Positions 36,161-49,032 of a stretch of DNA of 64,000 bases are shown piece by piece. The translations under genes and the position numbers were made by a program. Under the pieces are notes generated by a model. It saw nothing but the letters and a program-made list of their open reading frames with translations, was not told where the DNA came from and did no database searches. Within the stretch, counting starts at the first letter, position 1. Every line of letters begins with the position of its first letter. The stretch is from Episyrphus balteatus (Eukaryota; Arthropoda; Insecta; Diptera; Syrphidae): the NCBI RefSeq assembly GCF_945859705.1, contig NC_079134.1:32431136-32495135 (forward strand), written 5' to 3'.

Positions 36161-38450
36161 TTAAATTTTGAAAAATACATGAAGTTTATTTATTTTTTTT
36201 TTTTTTACAAATTTATAGAAAACTGTCTCATGAATTATGTTAATTTTGTTGGTTTAAAGCTGAAATCAAACGGCGCACACTGGGGATTTTGCGGAAAAAA
36301 GTCCAAAATTAAAAGTTCCTCGGAGAACATTTTCAATAGTTTTTCTGAATTCTAGAATAAAATCTGAATCAAAAAGGCTTACTAAAATCGGAGTTTTAGT
36401 TTACTTTTTAGAGCTTTGTGAAGGGACAAGTTGTTGAAAGTAAAAAAAAAACGAAGTGAAAATACCCTGAAATTAAAGTTGTGTAAATTTTGTATGCTTG
36501 AGCCGACTTATACACTTTTATTTTTCCGTAAAGAAACCATCTTTTGTCTATTGTATATCAAAGAAATAAATAATTTCAAAGATTTCAATTATTTTATATA
36601 ATTATTTAAAGAAAAGAGAACAAAATAAATTGATTTTTTCATATTTTTGCATAAATAATTTTAGCTAGACTTGCCTACAGTTAGATACTATTAAAAACAT
36701 TTTCCTTATGAAATTACCTTTCGATAGAGGCCAAATTTGGGTGCCACCAGGTGCCACTGCGTTTTTTATTGACAATTGAAAACTTCATTTGGTCCCAAAA
36801 TTAATTTTCTTAAAAATTACTTAAAATAAAAAAAAAAAAAATATTAAAAAACAACGGCAACACTTACCTAATACCTTTTTCAAAAGCTTGAGTTATATGC
36901 TTAATTTCAATTTTTAAATTATGTTCTTAAAATTAATGGTTTTAGAAATAATCGATATCAAAGTCAAAATTTGTGAAAAAAGGTTGAAAAAACACATATA
37001 ATGCTTTTTTTTGTTAAGACCGTGGATTTCAATACAAAATTGACTGATACAGAAAACTGCCTTATCATTTCTTATCAAAGTAATGGCTCTCTTAAAAGAA
37101 TAAACTTTTGAAAAATTTGTAAAGGTAGGTAAACCTATACATTTTAACTTGTATAAAATGTGAAAAAAGTGTTTTTTTTTTTAAATAATTTTCAACTATA
37201 ATTCGGGTTTTTTATTCTGCGTGGACGTGGACCTCGACAACAGTACCTACAATGAGTTATTCTTCTCCATTTAATGTGGTTAAAATCGGTAAGGTGGTTC
37301 CAATTATACAAAAAAATAAAAAAAATGCTATAAGTACAAGTAAATTTAAAATCGGAATTCTGTATTACTCTCACAATTTTTTTTTTAAATGGCTGGCAGT
37401 GGGCGGAAATGAATAATAATAATTTCTAACGACAACGTACCCTGCCATCCCTGCAAATTTCATCCAAATCTACTCAGTGTGCGGCGTTTATTATTTTACA
37501 TTCACAAAATATTTTTTTTTAAGTTTTAAAAATCTCACAAATTTGAACCTTTAAATCAGGGGTTACCTATCGAGCGTTATAAATACGGTTGAATTTTTCG
37601 ATTCAATATCTAAGAGTCATCAAGACATATGTTCAATTGATAGTGACTCAGAAAACAGTAAAATCGAGAGTAAAAATGTATTTTTTTTTTATTTTTGGTT
37701 TTTATGTACACATTTTCTTTTTCTCTTTCGATTTAATATACTGAACCAAAAAGTGATACTTTTTGTTATACATTTGTTTAAAACTTTTGGAATGTACCTA
37801 TACAAAATGTTAACTTGACTCATATGAAATACCTGCACGAAGTCCATGTCAGAGTAAAAGTTGTATAAAATGTCAGATTTTTTGAACTGCACCTATTCAT
37901 GATAACGATAAGTATAGTCTTTCCAAAAAAAAGTTCTGTCATGTTTTTTTTTTTTTGTTTTTCTTAAAACCTTTTCCAAAATAACTACAAATGCACTCTT
38001 CTCTACTGAAGCCAATAAATTTTCCAAATTTTCTAAAAACAAAGCCAAACGTCATACGGTTTTCTTCTACCATTAAAAAAGAACTAAAACCTTTTTTTTT
38101 TCTTGATATTCCATCAAATTTCAAAAAGTGTTGTTCATCATCAATTCATCGCACCTATTAACACCTTTTAACACAAAAATCCATAAAAGAACAGATCAAT
38201 TTTTTTCAATCCTCTGCGACCTAAATTTACACCTGAATTGCTTATGACTGGGTTTAAACAAAAGCCCCCAAATACCAAAAGAAAGTCACGACACGGTGAG
38301 GTGATGGTGTGAAACATCAAATATCTAATCCTTCATTCAAAAAAAAAAAAAAAAAAACAACCGCCTATGCAACACAGTTACAAAAACATAAAAAAAAGTT
38401 AGTTGATTACACACGCATCAAACTAAACTCATTTAAAAGCTGATACTCCA
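36161..38450. other. AT-rich intergenic DNA
   Basis: A segment at 36835-36880 (ACAACGGCAACACTTACC) resembles part of an arm of the 52.6-54.1 kb foldback. Poly-A/T runs are frequent. No gene was recognised. Confidence 0.4.
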
Positions 38451-39350
38451 TTATTAATAACACCACCACCAACTTCATGAGTTACTCCTCCTTCTTCTTC
38501 CTCCGGCTTCAGGTTTTTTTTTTTTGTTTTGTTTTTGTGACATCCTACTCCTACTCTCCTCACAGAGGAGATGGACCCAAAGCGTCTCGATTAATCAATC
38601 ATTAATACTCCACCATTTAAGTGTCTTTAAACACCAAACAGCGATTAATCTCTCTCACTGCGAGCAGCACCACACTGCGCGTCGCCTCATCATCATCTGC
38701 GCAACCATCTAAGAGATGAACACCGGCAAAACGGTCATTCTGCTGTCCGCTCTTCCACCGCATTCGTCGTTCAGCTATTTTTTATATGAACCCCGCATGC
38801 GCACCACTGCGCACAGTCCGACCATCCGAAATATTATTAGATTCCACTGTCCGGTACCACTACACAACAACGAAACTGTGGGGAGACCCATCAAAGAGCA
38901 ACGAGCAGAAGCAGCAGGAATCGACCGATAACTGTCCACGGACATCGGGCAGCGCATTAGCCAACCGGCAGGTATCTTTCATCGCGGTCCAACGGACACA
39001 AATGGGCGCAGAAGTCCGAAAAGATGATGGAATTTAAGTCACAAAAAAGAAACAAATCCGCACTAGATGGATGAATGGAGCGACTTGTCCTCGCCCATAT
39101 AAAACTGTTGTGCAAAGCTGGAGCGCAATACCTTTTAACGCACAACCGAGAGAGCTAAAACAACAAACAAAACGGGATACGGAAACAGGATCGTATATGG
39201 ATGGATTCATGGCGTGGAGTGAAACCACTTTGCTCTCATTATGCTCACCGGTATAAGCCGCATAATGGAATGACACTAAGCTCATAACTTACATCCGAAT
39301 GATTTGAAGTTATTTCTAGAGCACCATCCGTTGCGTCCTCCTTTTCATCG
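38450..39350. other. Less AT-rich block upstream of a promoter candidate
   Basis: The block is non-repetitive and contains GCATGCGCACCACTGCGCAC at 38797-38816, partly like the NRF-1-type sites at 49 kb. Several overlapping small frames on both strands lack any family signal. Confidence 0.35.
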
Positions 39351-39363
39351 TCTCATCCTGGAG

Positions 39364-39395
39364 TATATATAAAGGCTTAGTCTTTTAGTCGCCTC
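39364..39395 (+). promoter_or_regulatory. Candidate core promoter (TATATAAAGG)
   Basis: GAGTATATATAAAGGC at 39361 is followed 20-25 bp later by TTTTAGTCGCC, an initiator-like sequence. The local block is less AT-rich than its surroundings. No coding exon was found immediately downstream, so any gene would need a non-coding first exon. This may be a chance TATA. Confidence 0.35.
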
Positions 39396-39529
39396 TAAGG
39401 CGAAGAGGAAACGAATCTATGTGGATTCGATGAGGCTGACTTGTCGCGCGAACATCGTTTCAATTCAATTGAACAGAGTCGCAGCAGACAGGGATTAGTG
39501 AATTGTCCGGTTGGCAGAGCCGGATTAGA

Positions 39530-40040
39530 CTATGGAGAAGAAGTTTGAGCCAATTAGGAGTTCTGCAGATCCTCCACCTAAAATGATTCTTTCGTCCAAA
39601 TATTGCTTTCTTTCACATAGAAAAGAAATTCGGTAATTTCCATACGATTTTGCACTTCGTTTTTTCGATTCACACTCAGTGTATACAAGATAAAAAAAAA
39701 ATATCGTTCGCCATTGGCTTTTGAAGTGAAAACTGCACAAATTGACCAAGGCTTACCTTTTTTATTTGTTTGGATGTAAATAGGTACAAATATTCAAACA
39801 AGTTCCATAATGAGTTTCCAAGGCTATGAAGAAGAAGTTTTAGCCAATTAAGAGTTTTTCAGATCTTCCACCTAAAATGATTTCGTCGTCCAAAAATTGC
39901 TTTCTTTCACATGGAAAAGAAATTTGGTAATTTCCATACGATTTTGAACTTCGTTTTCTCGATTCACACTCAGTGCATACTGGATGAAAAAAGATTTTAT
40001 TCGCCATTGGCTTATGAAGTGAACATTGTACAAAGTGACC
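39530..40040. repeat. Direct duplication of a ~217-bp segment
   Basis: Bases 39530-39747 and 39824-40040 are close copies offset by 294 bp, sharing CCACCTAAAATGATT, ATTGCTTTCTTTCACAT, GGTAATTTCCATACGATTTT and CGATTCACACTCAGTG. A 76-bp spacer separates them. Divergence is moderate, so the duplication is not recent. Confidence 0.9.
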
Positions 40041-41290
40041 CTTTCACTCTGTCTTTTTTAGAGTCCTTCTTAAAGCGTTTTTTAAAGCCTTGGGATCTGT
40101 ATTGACATTATTTTATGGTAACTCCGGCCATGCAGAATGGAAAATGGCAGGTTGCAGAAAGGCATGTGGGAAGCCAACTTATTTCTTTTTCTTTTTTTTT
40201 TTTGTGAGAAAAGTAGTGTACCTGATGATGGTGTTTTTTCTTTGTATTGTTAAACAAGTTGAGGTCATTTATGGTTTTGCTCGTAAATTCGCAAACATTT
40301 CAAATCTATTAAAGTGAAAAAAAAAATATTTACTTTGGTTAAAAGTTTTCTTTTGAATGTTATACGACCGAGAGCACAATGTCATCAACTATATAGATAA
40401 CATTCCAGTACAGATGAGAAAGTGCAGACGATTATATGATTCCATTTTTGGCAGAAGATACATCGATTAGAATCAAATTTTATAAGTTCAATCAATCATT
40501 TTCAGAAAAATTTTCTACAAATAAATCTGAACTCAAGAGAAACTTCTAACAATTGCTATTGCCATGGAGCTTTTAGAGAGATGTAATGTTAAAAGTATGG
40601 CTAAGAAATGGTTTATTACAGATTTTCTTATGGAATTTTTGAATTTCATTGAAAAGAAGAGTCATTTTATTGGTTTGAAAAAGAAAATCTATTGAATAAA
40701 ATGACAATTTCGGTGAGTTGAAAAATAAAGATATTAAAAATTTCTATAGTGGAATATGAGAAAGAAATAACTTTTCAGGAGGTAGGCAGCTTTATGTTTC
40801 GACTTAAAAGATGAGTTACAACTTTTCTAAATGAAGGATACCTGAACTAGAAAAATTATAAGAAGAATTTTCTGTTGGAATTTGGGAAATGGGAATTAAT
40901 TTTTAAAATAAACTGAAATGTTTTAGACATAGTTAAAATTGTTGAACCGTCTTTTGGTAAAGAAAAAAAACTTAGTTGGTTTCGAATCCATTTTATTTTG
41001 TTTAATCAAACAAATCTTACTAAAAAAATTACAATTGACTCCATCTGTATAAAATTTATATGGTGAATACCCTCTATTTTAGTTTTTAGATTGTTCGTCG
41101 TCGATTTTAAAATAACAATTGTTTTGCAGCTATAATTGGATAGATTTTTCTTTTTTTTTTTTTCAAATTTGAATTGAAATCTCGACGTTAAGATCTATAC
41201 ACATCAAATAAAAAAGTTATGTATAATAATTATTGTAATTGCTTATTGTGCTCAATAGTGTAGTCCACTCTTTTATGGGAAAAATAAAAT
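40041..41290. other. AT-rich intergenic DNA
   Basis: I see no recognisable feature. Confidence 0.35.
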
Positions 41291-41301
41291 TTTAAAAAAG
41301 T

Positions 41302-42562
41302 TGTCGGGCCACTCTCTACTTTGCTTCCACGTCCTATTGATATTATACTGCTAAATTTTTAGCTTCCTATCTTATACAGAAGGGGGTGCTGATCGATATT
41401 GAAAAATTGAAGTTTTTTGGAAAAACGTAAAAAAAAAATAATTTTCTAAAAAAATTAAAAAAAAAAAAAATAAAGGTTACGTACAAAACCTAAAAATTGA
41501 ACTGTTACACTGGTCAACAAAATTAAACTTTTTTTTTGTTACAGAAACCAAGGTATACTTTTCTATAGGATTTTGGTGTGCTAAGCTCGAATCCGAAGTC
41601 AAAAAAATTCTATCACATCACGTTTTTGAGATAGTCCCGTTAGAAAATCGAAAATTCCGCTTTTTACCAGTTTTCGAGATTATTTCTTAGCTTTTGGTTA
41701 GTTGTTTTAGATAAATTTGTAACGGTTTCTAGTAGAACTAAATCTTGTCTTTCTAAATCCGTTTAAATCTTTTAAAAATCTCTTTTCTTCTTTGAGAAAT
41801 CTGAAGTTGAAATCAACGTGTTTGGTATATCTTATGTTTATTTACTTTTAATAGCGAATCTCGAAAAGTTCTTTGCCAATCGCTTTCAAATTTTGACACA
41901 ACGTTTCGTTTACATTCCATTAAGTTCTTGTCTTGTTTTTAACAAGAAAAAAATTATATTTTTCTCACTAGTAATTATTTAGTATAACTTATCTGACACA
42001 GTCACGCTTTGATGTATCTCACCGCGATTCACCACTTTCGCAGATATAAAAACTTGCAAGATTCAAAATAGAACGTTGTGTCAAAATTTGAAAGCGATTG
42101 GCAAAGAACTTTTTGAGATTCGCTATTAAAAGTAAATAAACATAAGATATACCAAACACGTTGATTTCAACTTCAGATTTCTCAACGAAGAAAAGAAATT
42201 TTTAAAAGATTTAAACGGATTTAGAAAGACAAGATTTAGTTCTACTAGAAACCGTTACAAATTTATTTAAAACAAATAACCAAAAGCTAAGAAATAATCT
42301 CGAAAACTGGTAAAAAGCGGCATTTTCGATTTTCTAACGGGATTATCTCAAAAACGTGATGTGATAGAATTGTTCTGACTCCAGATTCGAGCTCAGCACC
42401 CAAAAAACCTATAGAAAAGTATGTCTTGATGTCTGTAACAAAAACCTTGTTGACCAGTGTTATCAGCACCCTCTTCCGCTAAAGATAGCGAACTACTGAA
42501 ATTTAACAACGTTAATGTTATAAATAAGTGTAACAAATTTAGCGGGTGGCCCGACCAAAAAT
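41302..42562. mobile_element. Older element interrupted by a foldback (GTCGGGCCAC ends)
   Basis: GTCGGGCCACTCTCTA near 41303 is matched in inverse by GCGGGTGGCCCGAC near 42556. A second mirrored pair, GGGGGTGCTGATC (41384) and ATCAGCACCCTC (42462), directly brackets the foldback. This suggests an older inverted-repeat element into which the CACTGG foldback inserted. The match is imperfect. Confidence 0.5.
41505..42462. mobile_element. CACTGG foldback element, ~385-bp arms, TTA target duplication
   Basis: The arms (about 41508-41900 and 42070-42459) are close inverted copies, beginning CACTGGTCAACAAAATTAAA and ending in its complement. They share AACGTGTTTGGTATATC and TTTGCCAATCGCTTTCAAAT. 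TTA flanks both ends (41505-41507 and 42460-42462). The loop is about 170 bp. There is no transposase. It belongs to the same family as the arms at 968-1916. Confidence 0.88.
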
Positions 42563-44810
42563 TGAAACAAATATTTTTTGGACCACTCTAGTGCTCAATC
42601 TTCAGCGATGGTGGATATTTTAAACGTTCTTGCTTAATTTCTTCTCTCTTACTGCGTTTACATGCTAAATAAGGAGAATGAGCTTAATGTAGTAAAAAAA
42701 AAGTCTTTCAAATGGGAAAAAGAGTAAAGCTCCCTTAAGCTAATATGATTTTATTTTCATCTCATATAAAGGAAAATACATTTAAAGTGTAGCAAATACA
42801 AATTATTTATACAAAACAAAAGAGCTGAGCAGCGAACTTGAAAAAAAAAATCATTTGAAAGGCAGATTAGGTACTGTTTCTATTGTTTTTGGTACATTAT
42901 TATCACATTCTGTGATGTTTGAGAGTTACAATGTCTGGGCTTATAACAAAATTAAAAAAAAAATGGTAATGACTGCAACAATTTTTGTTTATAATATGCG
43001 CGCAATAAAGTGGTTTTTGGTACCCTTTATATGTATCAAAACATTAGTTTTGAAGCCCTGAACATTGAAATGGAAAGAAAATATTGAGACTCATTCTCAT
43101 AGAATGAGTATTAACGGTACGTTCGGAATTGGGTGCTGAAGAGTTTGATTCTTTTAAACGGGTGGAGCAAGAATGATACAGATACACGTTTATAAGACGC
43201 AACAGCTGTACAAACATTCTCATTTGCTTAATATTAAGGGAGCGATGCTTCAATATACGGCGGACCTCAAAGTAAAATTTTTACCATACTCTGATCATAT
43301 GCCAATCGTTACGTGTATCCGCAAAGACCTTATCTTTGCCAGCCAAATTAAAATCAAAAGAAAAGAAAAGGATGCGAAAATTTTTCAAACTTATCTTTTC
43401 AAATCTTTGCATAATTTTGGAATCCATATTGATTTATAGATGTGGGTTAATTAAAAGTAAGAGATTGCCAAGGAATACAAAAACTGCAATAAATGCACCA
43501 GGGAATCCAAAGAATGCAATATGTAATAAATATTACCGAATTTTAGAGATTGCATGCTTTAACAACCCTGGTAGAAATTTTTTTATTAGGTACTATATTT
43601 TATTAGGTAGGTAGTATATTTCTGGATGATTTACTGCAATCATTACCTGAAGAAATAGTTTGTCGAAATTGTGAATATAATTTTAGAAACTTTCTAGAAG
43701 GATTATTAAGCTTTTCAGCCATTATTAGTAACAAACCTTAATACAAAGATATTTCTATAGTCAGTAAGCAATAAGAGTTCTGCATTACAACATCAACAAT
43801 TTTTTTTTTTGGTTAATATAACTACAACTTTCACACTCGAACATATCAACTGTGAGCTCTTATTTTAGTACTGATCTATCTTGACAGCAATACTCGATAA
43901 CGGGAATAAAAAATCACTTTCACAAAAATTTCCTTTAAAGCATCGCTAACTGTTGTCAATAATAATAAATAAAGGTTTTCTTCCTACGCCAAATAATATA
44001 TCTATCTAAAAAAACCTTCTCCCACAAGTAGATAGGTAGGTATAGTAAAGGTAACTATCTATACCAACACCTGCACCACACATAATAATATAATCGACTT
44101 CCCTATGCAACTGATTGATTACCTTCGATGGAATAAAAACAAAAAAACAAAAAAAATACCCAACGCATTACACCAGCTAACCCAACCTCCATTTTTATGC
44201 TAACGGCTTTTTCAATATTTCTCTCACTCTGCAACTGTGTGTAGTTCAAGTTATAAGTTAAGTTTAGAAAGAGGAAAAAAAAAATCCATTGCTGTCCTCA
44301 ATAATTAGCGTAACCAAGCCTTTTGTGGGACCAAATAAGTTTTTAATTTATACGGAACCGGCATTATCTTGACTTTGACGCGTCATGACACAAGTTTCAC
44401 ATTCAATTCCACCATCACACAGCGCATTCACTTACCTTACCTTAACCAAGTAAAACTCTCACAGATTTTTTAACTTAACGGTATATTTGGGTATCTTACC
44501 TTACCTACCAATATATTGAATAAAATGAAGGAAAAAAAAACTATCTTCGGCGGAAAGGTGACAAAGTCACGAAGTTCTTGTCAATATCTGAATGCAAACC
44601 AATTTGTTTCTTGAATTCATTCACTCGCCCCCCTCTCAATCTTCTGCACCACACGGGGTGTATATGCCACCCTTCACTCAATTGAATTTCGTCGCCACGT
44701 CGTGACAAATCAAGCTACCAAAATTGGAGAAGGTGTTTGTTTGGGAATTTTTACCTTTTTTTTAAGTCAGTCAGTTGGGAAAAGCGTATAGGGTATGTTA
44801 AATATTTAAC
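42563..44810. other. Intergenic DNA
   Basis: No recognised gene. The overlapping frames at 42855-43614 show no domain or exon structure. Confidence 0.35.
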
Positions 44811-44814
44811 AATA

Positions 44815-45960
44815 TTTCCACCACAGAGAACATTGCTGAATTGCTGAATAAAGTTTGCGAGTTTTTGACAGTTCCTTAAATTGAAAATTGAAGAATCTGT
44901 GAAAAAATTTTCGCTAAAGACTACAAATCTGTAGATGATTTTTCAAGTTCCATGTTGCATTGAAAACGTTGCTTAATTGCTGAATATTGTTTGCAATTTT
45001 TTGTCGGCTCTTTGGATGGAAAATTGAAAAATCTATAGGTCCATTTGCACACTGTTAGTTGGACAAAGTTTCCCGAATATAGAAGATTGTGTTTCCAAGT
45101 TCTGTGTTGCACAGAAAACATTGCTGAATTGCTGAATATTAAATGGGATTTATTGATAGCTCTTTAAATAGAAAATTAAAAAAAAATTGTAGATCCAATC
45201 GCACGTTATTAGTTGGAAAATTTTTCACGAAATACTACAAATGTGGAGATGATTGTTTTTCCCAGTTCCATATTGAATAGAGAACGTTGCTGAATATTGT
45301 TTGCAAATTTTTGAAGGCTCTTTGGATGAAAAATTGAAAAAAAAACCAGTAGACAGATTTTCCCGAACTACTGAAAATCTATAGAAGATTATGTTCCCCA
45401 GTTCTGTGTTGCACAGAAAACATTGCTGAATTGCTGAATATATATTAATTTCGATTTTTTGACAGCTCTTTAGATGGAAAATTAAAAAAAATCTGTAGAT
45501 CCAATCGCGCTCTGTTAGTTGGAAAAATGTTCACGAAATACTGCAAATCTGTTGATTTTTTTCCCTCTTCCATTGTTCACAGAGAACATTGCTGAATTGC
45601 TGAATATTGTTTGCAAATTTCTGAAACGTCCTTAGATGGAAAATTGAAAAATCTGTAGACCCGTTCACGTAATGGTAGTTGGACAAATTTTCGCTAACTC
45701 CAAAAGAGTAGAAGATTGCTTTTTCCAGCTCTATGTTCCAAAGAGAATAGGTATTGCTGAATTGCTGGATTTTGTTTGCGAATTTTCGACAGTCTTTAAG
45801 GTGATAAATTGAAAAATTTGTATATCTGTTCGTGTACTGGTAGTTGGAAAAATGTTCACGAAATACAGTAAAATTGTACAAGATGCTTTTGGCAGTTCCA
45901 TTTCCCACAAAAAACATTGCTGAATAGCTGACTGTCGGCATTTTTCTGCACCACATTAAA
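44815..45960. repeat. Tandem array, eight diverged units of ~136-166 bp
   Basis: The anchor CATTGCTGAATTGCTGAATA (or close variants) occurs at 44831, 44967, 45119, 45285, 45421, 45587, 45752 and 45915. Between anchors, GATGGAAAATTGAAAAATCT, TAGTTGGAAAA and CAGTTCCAT-type blocks repeat in the same order. The spacing is not a consistent multiple of three, so the minus-strand 150-residue frame at 45531-45983 is best explained as repeat read-through. Confidence 0.9.
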
Positions 45961-48110
45961 TATAACAAATATAAATCTGTCAAATTTTTAGCCCCCCATC
46001 ACGGTAATCATTATCCATGAAAGCATGTTCGTGCGACCCATTTGTGTATATTCTATTTATTGGAGCAAGTGCCACAGATCTTATATGTTCATGCTCATGC
46101 TGAATGCACCACACAATCAAAGACATAATGCATCAAAGTTTGAATTCATTTCTCCATTGCGGAAACTGTCAAGAATTAGTTGGGCCTGGAGTCAAAGAAA
46201 AAGACTTGAAGTTATATACCCAAGGAACATGAACAGCGAGTTTTCATAGTCTAAAGCCGTAGTTGCGCTGTCGCCTTCGTCTTGGCAAATGATTTGTGGT
46301 TTGTAATATGCTGCATGTGTATGAGACTGCTGCACATGCAGCGTGGGCGATAGGAATCTTTCAGAGTGAGAATTATTTGTTCGTATGGAAATTGACGTCG
46401 ATAGATCATTCTTCGATGATTATTGGCAGCAGCGCAGCGGTGAGGAGAAGGCACAGTAACAGGCGGGCATAACCAATTTGACATTAGAATCAAGTTGGCT
46501 TATTAAACTTGAACTTGTTGGTTAAAAAGTTCTACAATTTTATAAAAAAAAAAAAAAAAAAACATGACAACCAGATGGCGTATATGAAAATGCAGTTTTT
46601 TTCTTAAAGAAGTCTTATAGAAGTGGGAAGTGAGATGGAAGAATCTGGAACACAATAAACTACTTTCTATATACCATAACCATCAGAGAGAACAATTGTT
46701 CAATTTGGACAAGAATTTACCTAAGAAATTTGTTTTTTTTTCTTTCGAGATTGGCAGCAGCTGAACTTGGAGTTCGGGAGAGTGTGCATTGATGCCAAGG
46801 GAGAGCATAAATTGATGTAGCTGTCTAGCTGTCAGATGGCAAATGGACAATGCATGTAGGTGGATAGTTTATTTTATTTATGGGTCACATATCAAAAATT
46901 GCTCGTATATAGAAGATGACCTCCAAATGAGAGCCTGTTTTTTTTTGTAAAAAGACTTTGTATCTGCCGATTTCAATTGGCTGCCTTACCAGAGGCTAAA
47001 CTTAGGTTAAGTTAAGGAATTTCTAAAGTATACGGAAAACTTTATCCCAACAATTGTCAGGTGAAGGTTAAGAGAAGTTATTGGATTTAATAATTAACAA
47101 TGTGTCTCGAATTCTTTTATCGCAAAATTAAAAATCCATAACAAGAAGTAAAAGCACTTAATTAATGAAAATGAATTAATTTCCTTTACAGCTTTCTATA
47201 AAACACAGTTTCTTTTTTGTCTTTGCTTTCATCTCTTCCACTGCGATAAAGTTCGATTTTGAAAACATTCCCGGTTCTTAGTTTGTGCTACTTCTTTTCC
47301 AGCCAGTGCCAAGCCAAGATCTTCTATTTTAATTTCCTTAACAAAAAACTAAAAAAAAATTAGCATGCTCACTGACCTGTTGAACGGTATCGATCCGATG
47401 TCGTAGCGCTTCGTACTTTACTCCTTTAAGCTATGTCGATACATGGACACATGTCCAAAATAACCAAAAACCAATATCTCGCCACATGCCTTCCCAAAGG
47501 GTATATATGCCAATAGTCTCTAGCTACACGTTAAGATACATCCGTATGGAACATGCCTTAACCAGTATATCTTTACGGCGACAAAGACCCCAAAGTGCTC
47601 CACTTGCCATTGATTATATTGCAAAGATATTCCGCCCTCCATTGAGTGCTCTCCACTACAACTATACACCATCAATACTTGTATATACCCGAGCGACACG
47701 ATCATATGATTTTGTTCTGTGGCTACACTCAATACTGTTTGGTGGATTTTGGTCGAGAGTGTGCACAACAATAGAAGCTCAAGCATAACCAATTCCAGCG
47801 GAAGCATTCCAAGTCACCATTTATCACATCTAGCGTTGGCTTAATCTCCTCCATGCCGTGTATAAATGAATAGCGAATAAGCTGGCAATTCGTGCGCCCA
47901 GCTAAACACCTGATAACAGAAGGTTCCAGCAGTGTGCTCTTAGCCGACAATGGTGATGGCAGCGGTGGCGCGGCGGCCAATACGACGATGACGACGGCCG
48001 ACGACGATGGTGTGGTTCAGTACGAGCACTGTTAAGGCCAATGTTGCACATCATCAGATAGTGTGACCAGCTTTTCATGATCTAAAATTGCACCAAAACT
48101 CACCCACAGT
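45961..48110. other. Mostly non-repetitive block
   Basis: A partial CGACTGGGTCGC-family match (TTCGTGCGACCCATTTGTG) occurs at about 46030, and a run of 26 A ends at 46562. Otherwise the sequence is non-repetitive, without a recognisable exon. Confidence 0.35.
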
Positions 48111-48114
48111 GTTG

Positions 48115-48450
48115 GGACATGTTCGGGACATGTTCGGAACATGTTCGGAACATGTTCGGTACATCTTTGGGACTTGTTCGGGATATGTTTGGGATTAGTT
48201 CGGTACATTTTCGGTACATGTTCGGGACATGTTTGAGACATGTTCAGTATGTGCTCGGAAGATGTTGGAAACATGTTCGTAACATTTTTGAGACATTTTC
48301 GGGACATGTTTGGTACATGTCCAGTACATATTCAGGACATGTTCAGGACATGTTCGGGACATGTTCGGTACATGTTGGGGAAATGTTTGGGATTAGTTCG
48401 GTACATTTTCGGTACATATTCAGGACATGTTTGTGACATGTTCAGGATAT
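48115..48450. repeat. 11-bp minisatellite, ~30 units (GGACATGTTCG)
   Basis: Units of exactly 11 bp (consensus GGACATGTTCG, containing the ACATGT palindrome) run from 48115 without an indel. Two five-unit blocks beginning GGATTAGTTCG then GTACATTTTCG recur 18 units (198 bp) apart, so part of the array was duplicated as a block. The array keeps frames open on both strands, which explains the three spurious cysteine-rich proteins predicted there. Confidence 0.97.
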
Positions 48451-49000
48451 GTTTTGTTTCTATAAAGCTTTATAGAAGCAAAATTGTTAGTTGGGTATCC
48501 AGCCAAAACATTTGTTTTTTTAAAGGTTTGGGTCAATAGTTTTTTTTTTTTTCAATTTCATCAAATTGTTGGTCACACTAATCACCACATAAAACTATTG
48601 ATCGCCAGGTAGCTAGCTGCCAGCCATATTGCAGTGTGCACTTATCGCATTTGCTCGCTATTCGTGTCTTAAATTAACCTTTTATAGAAAAAGTTATTTA
48701 TTCCCTTTTTTTCTTGGCGCTGGATGCAGCGATTTTGTTGTTGTTGTTGTTTGTTTATTTGGTACCGTTTTTTTTTTTTTTTTTGTGTCCTCCTTTGAAG
48801 TATTGATGCCTCAGTATAGGGGGAACACGTTTTAGTTTCGTCGACGTTGTCGTCGTCTCCCCCAACACACAACAAACAAAAAAAACAAAACGTCTCTCTG
48901 TCGTTCCGCAAATCATTTAGCCAATCTTTTATGCGCCATAAATTTTCCAAACGGACCCAAGAAAGCTGGACAGCAGCCCACCAGCTTCAAACCAAACCAA
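48451..49000. other. Spacer after the minisatellite
   Basis: Contains poly-T (about 48768-48784) and TTGTTGTTGTTG runs. No gene was recognised. Confidence 0.35.
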
Positions 49001-49032
49001 AGGGAGGGAAAGTATCTATAAAGCTGACTGTA

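Noticed and set aside
38716..39285. Several overlapping frames on both strands in a less AT-rich block
   Set aside because: They overlap each other in all frames, have no family features and no splice borders; open frames are expected in this base composition.
45531..45983. 150-residue minus-strand frame with internal repeats (KFANKIQQFSN type)
   Set aside because: It spans the tandem array, where unit lengths are not consistently multiples of three, and the other units do not stay open.
47486..47980. Overlapping 83-100-residue frames on both strands
   Set aside because: No family features; likely open by chance in a less AT-rich block.
48032..48539. Three overlapping repeat proteins on both strands rich in Cys, Phe and His
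   Set aside because: The frames exist only because the 11-bp minisatellite has no stop in several frames; there are no splice or start features.
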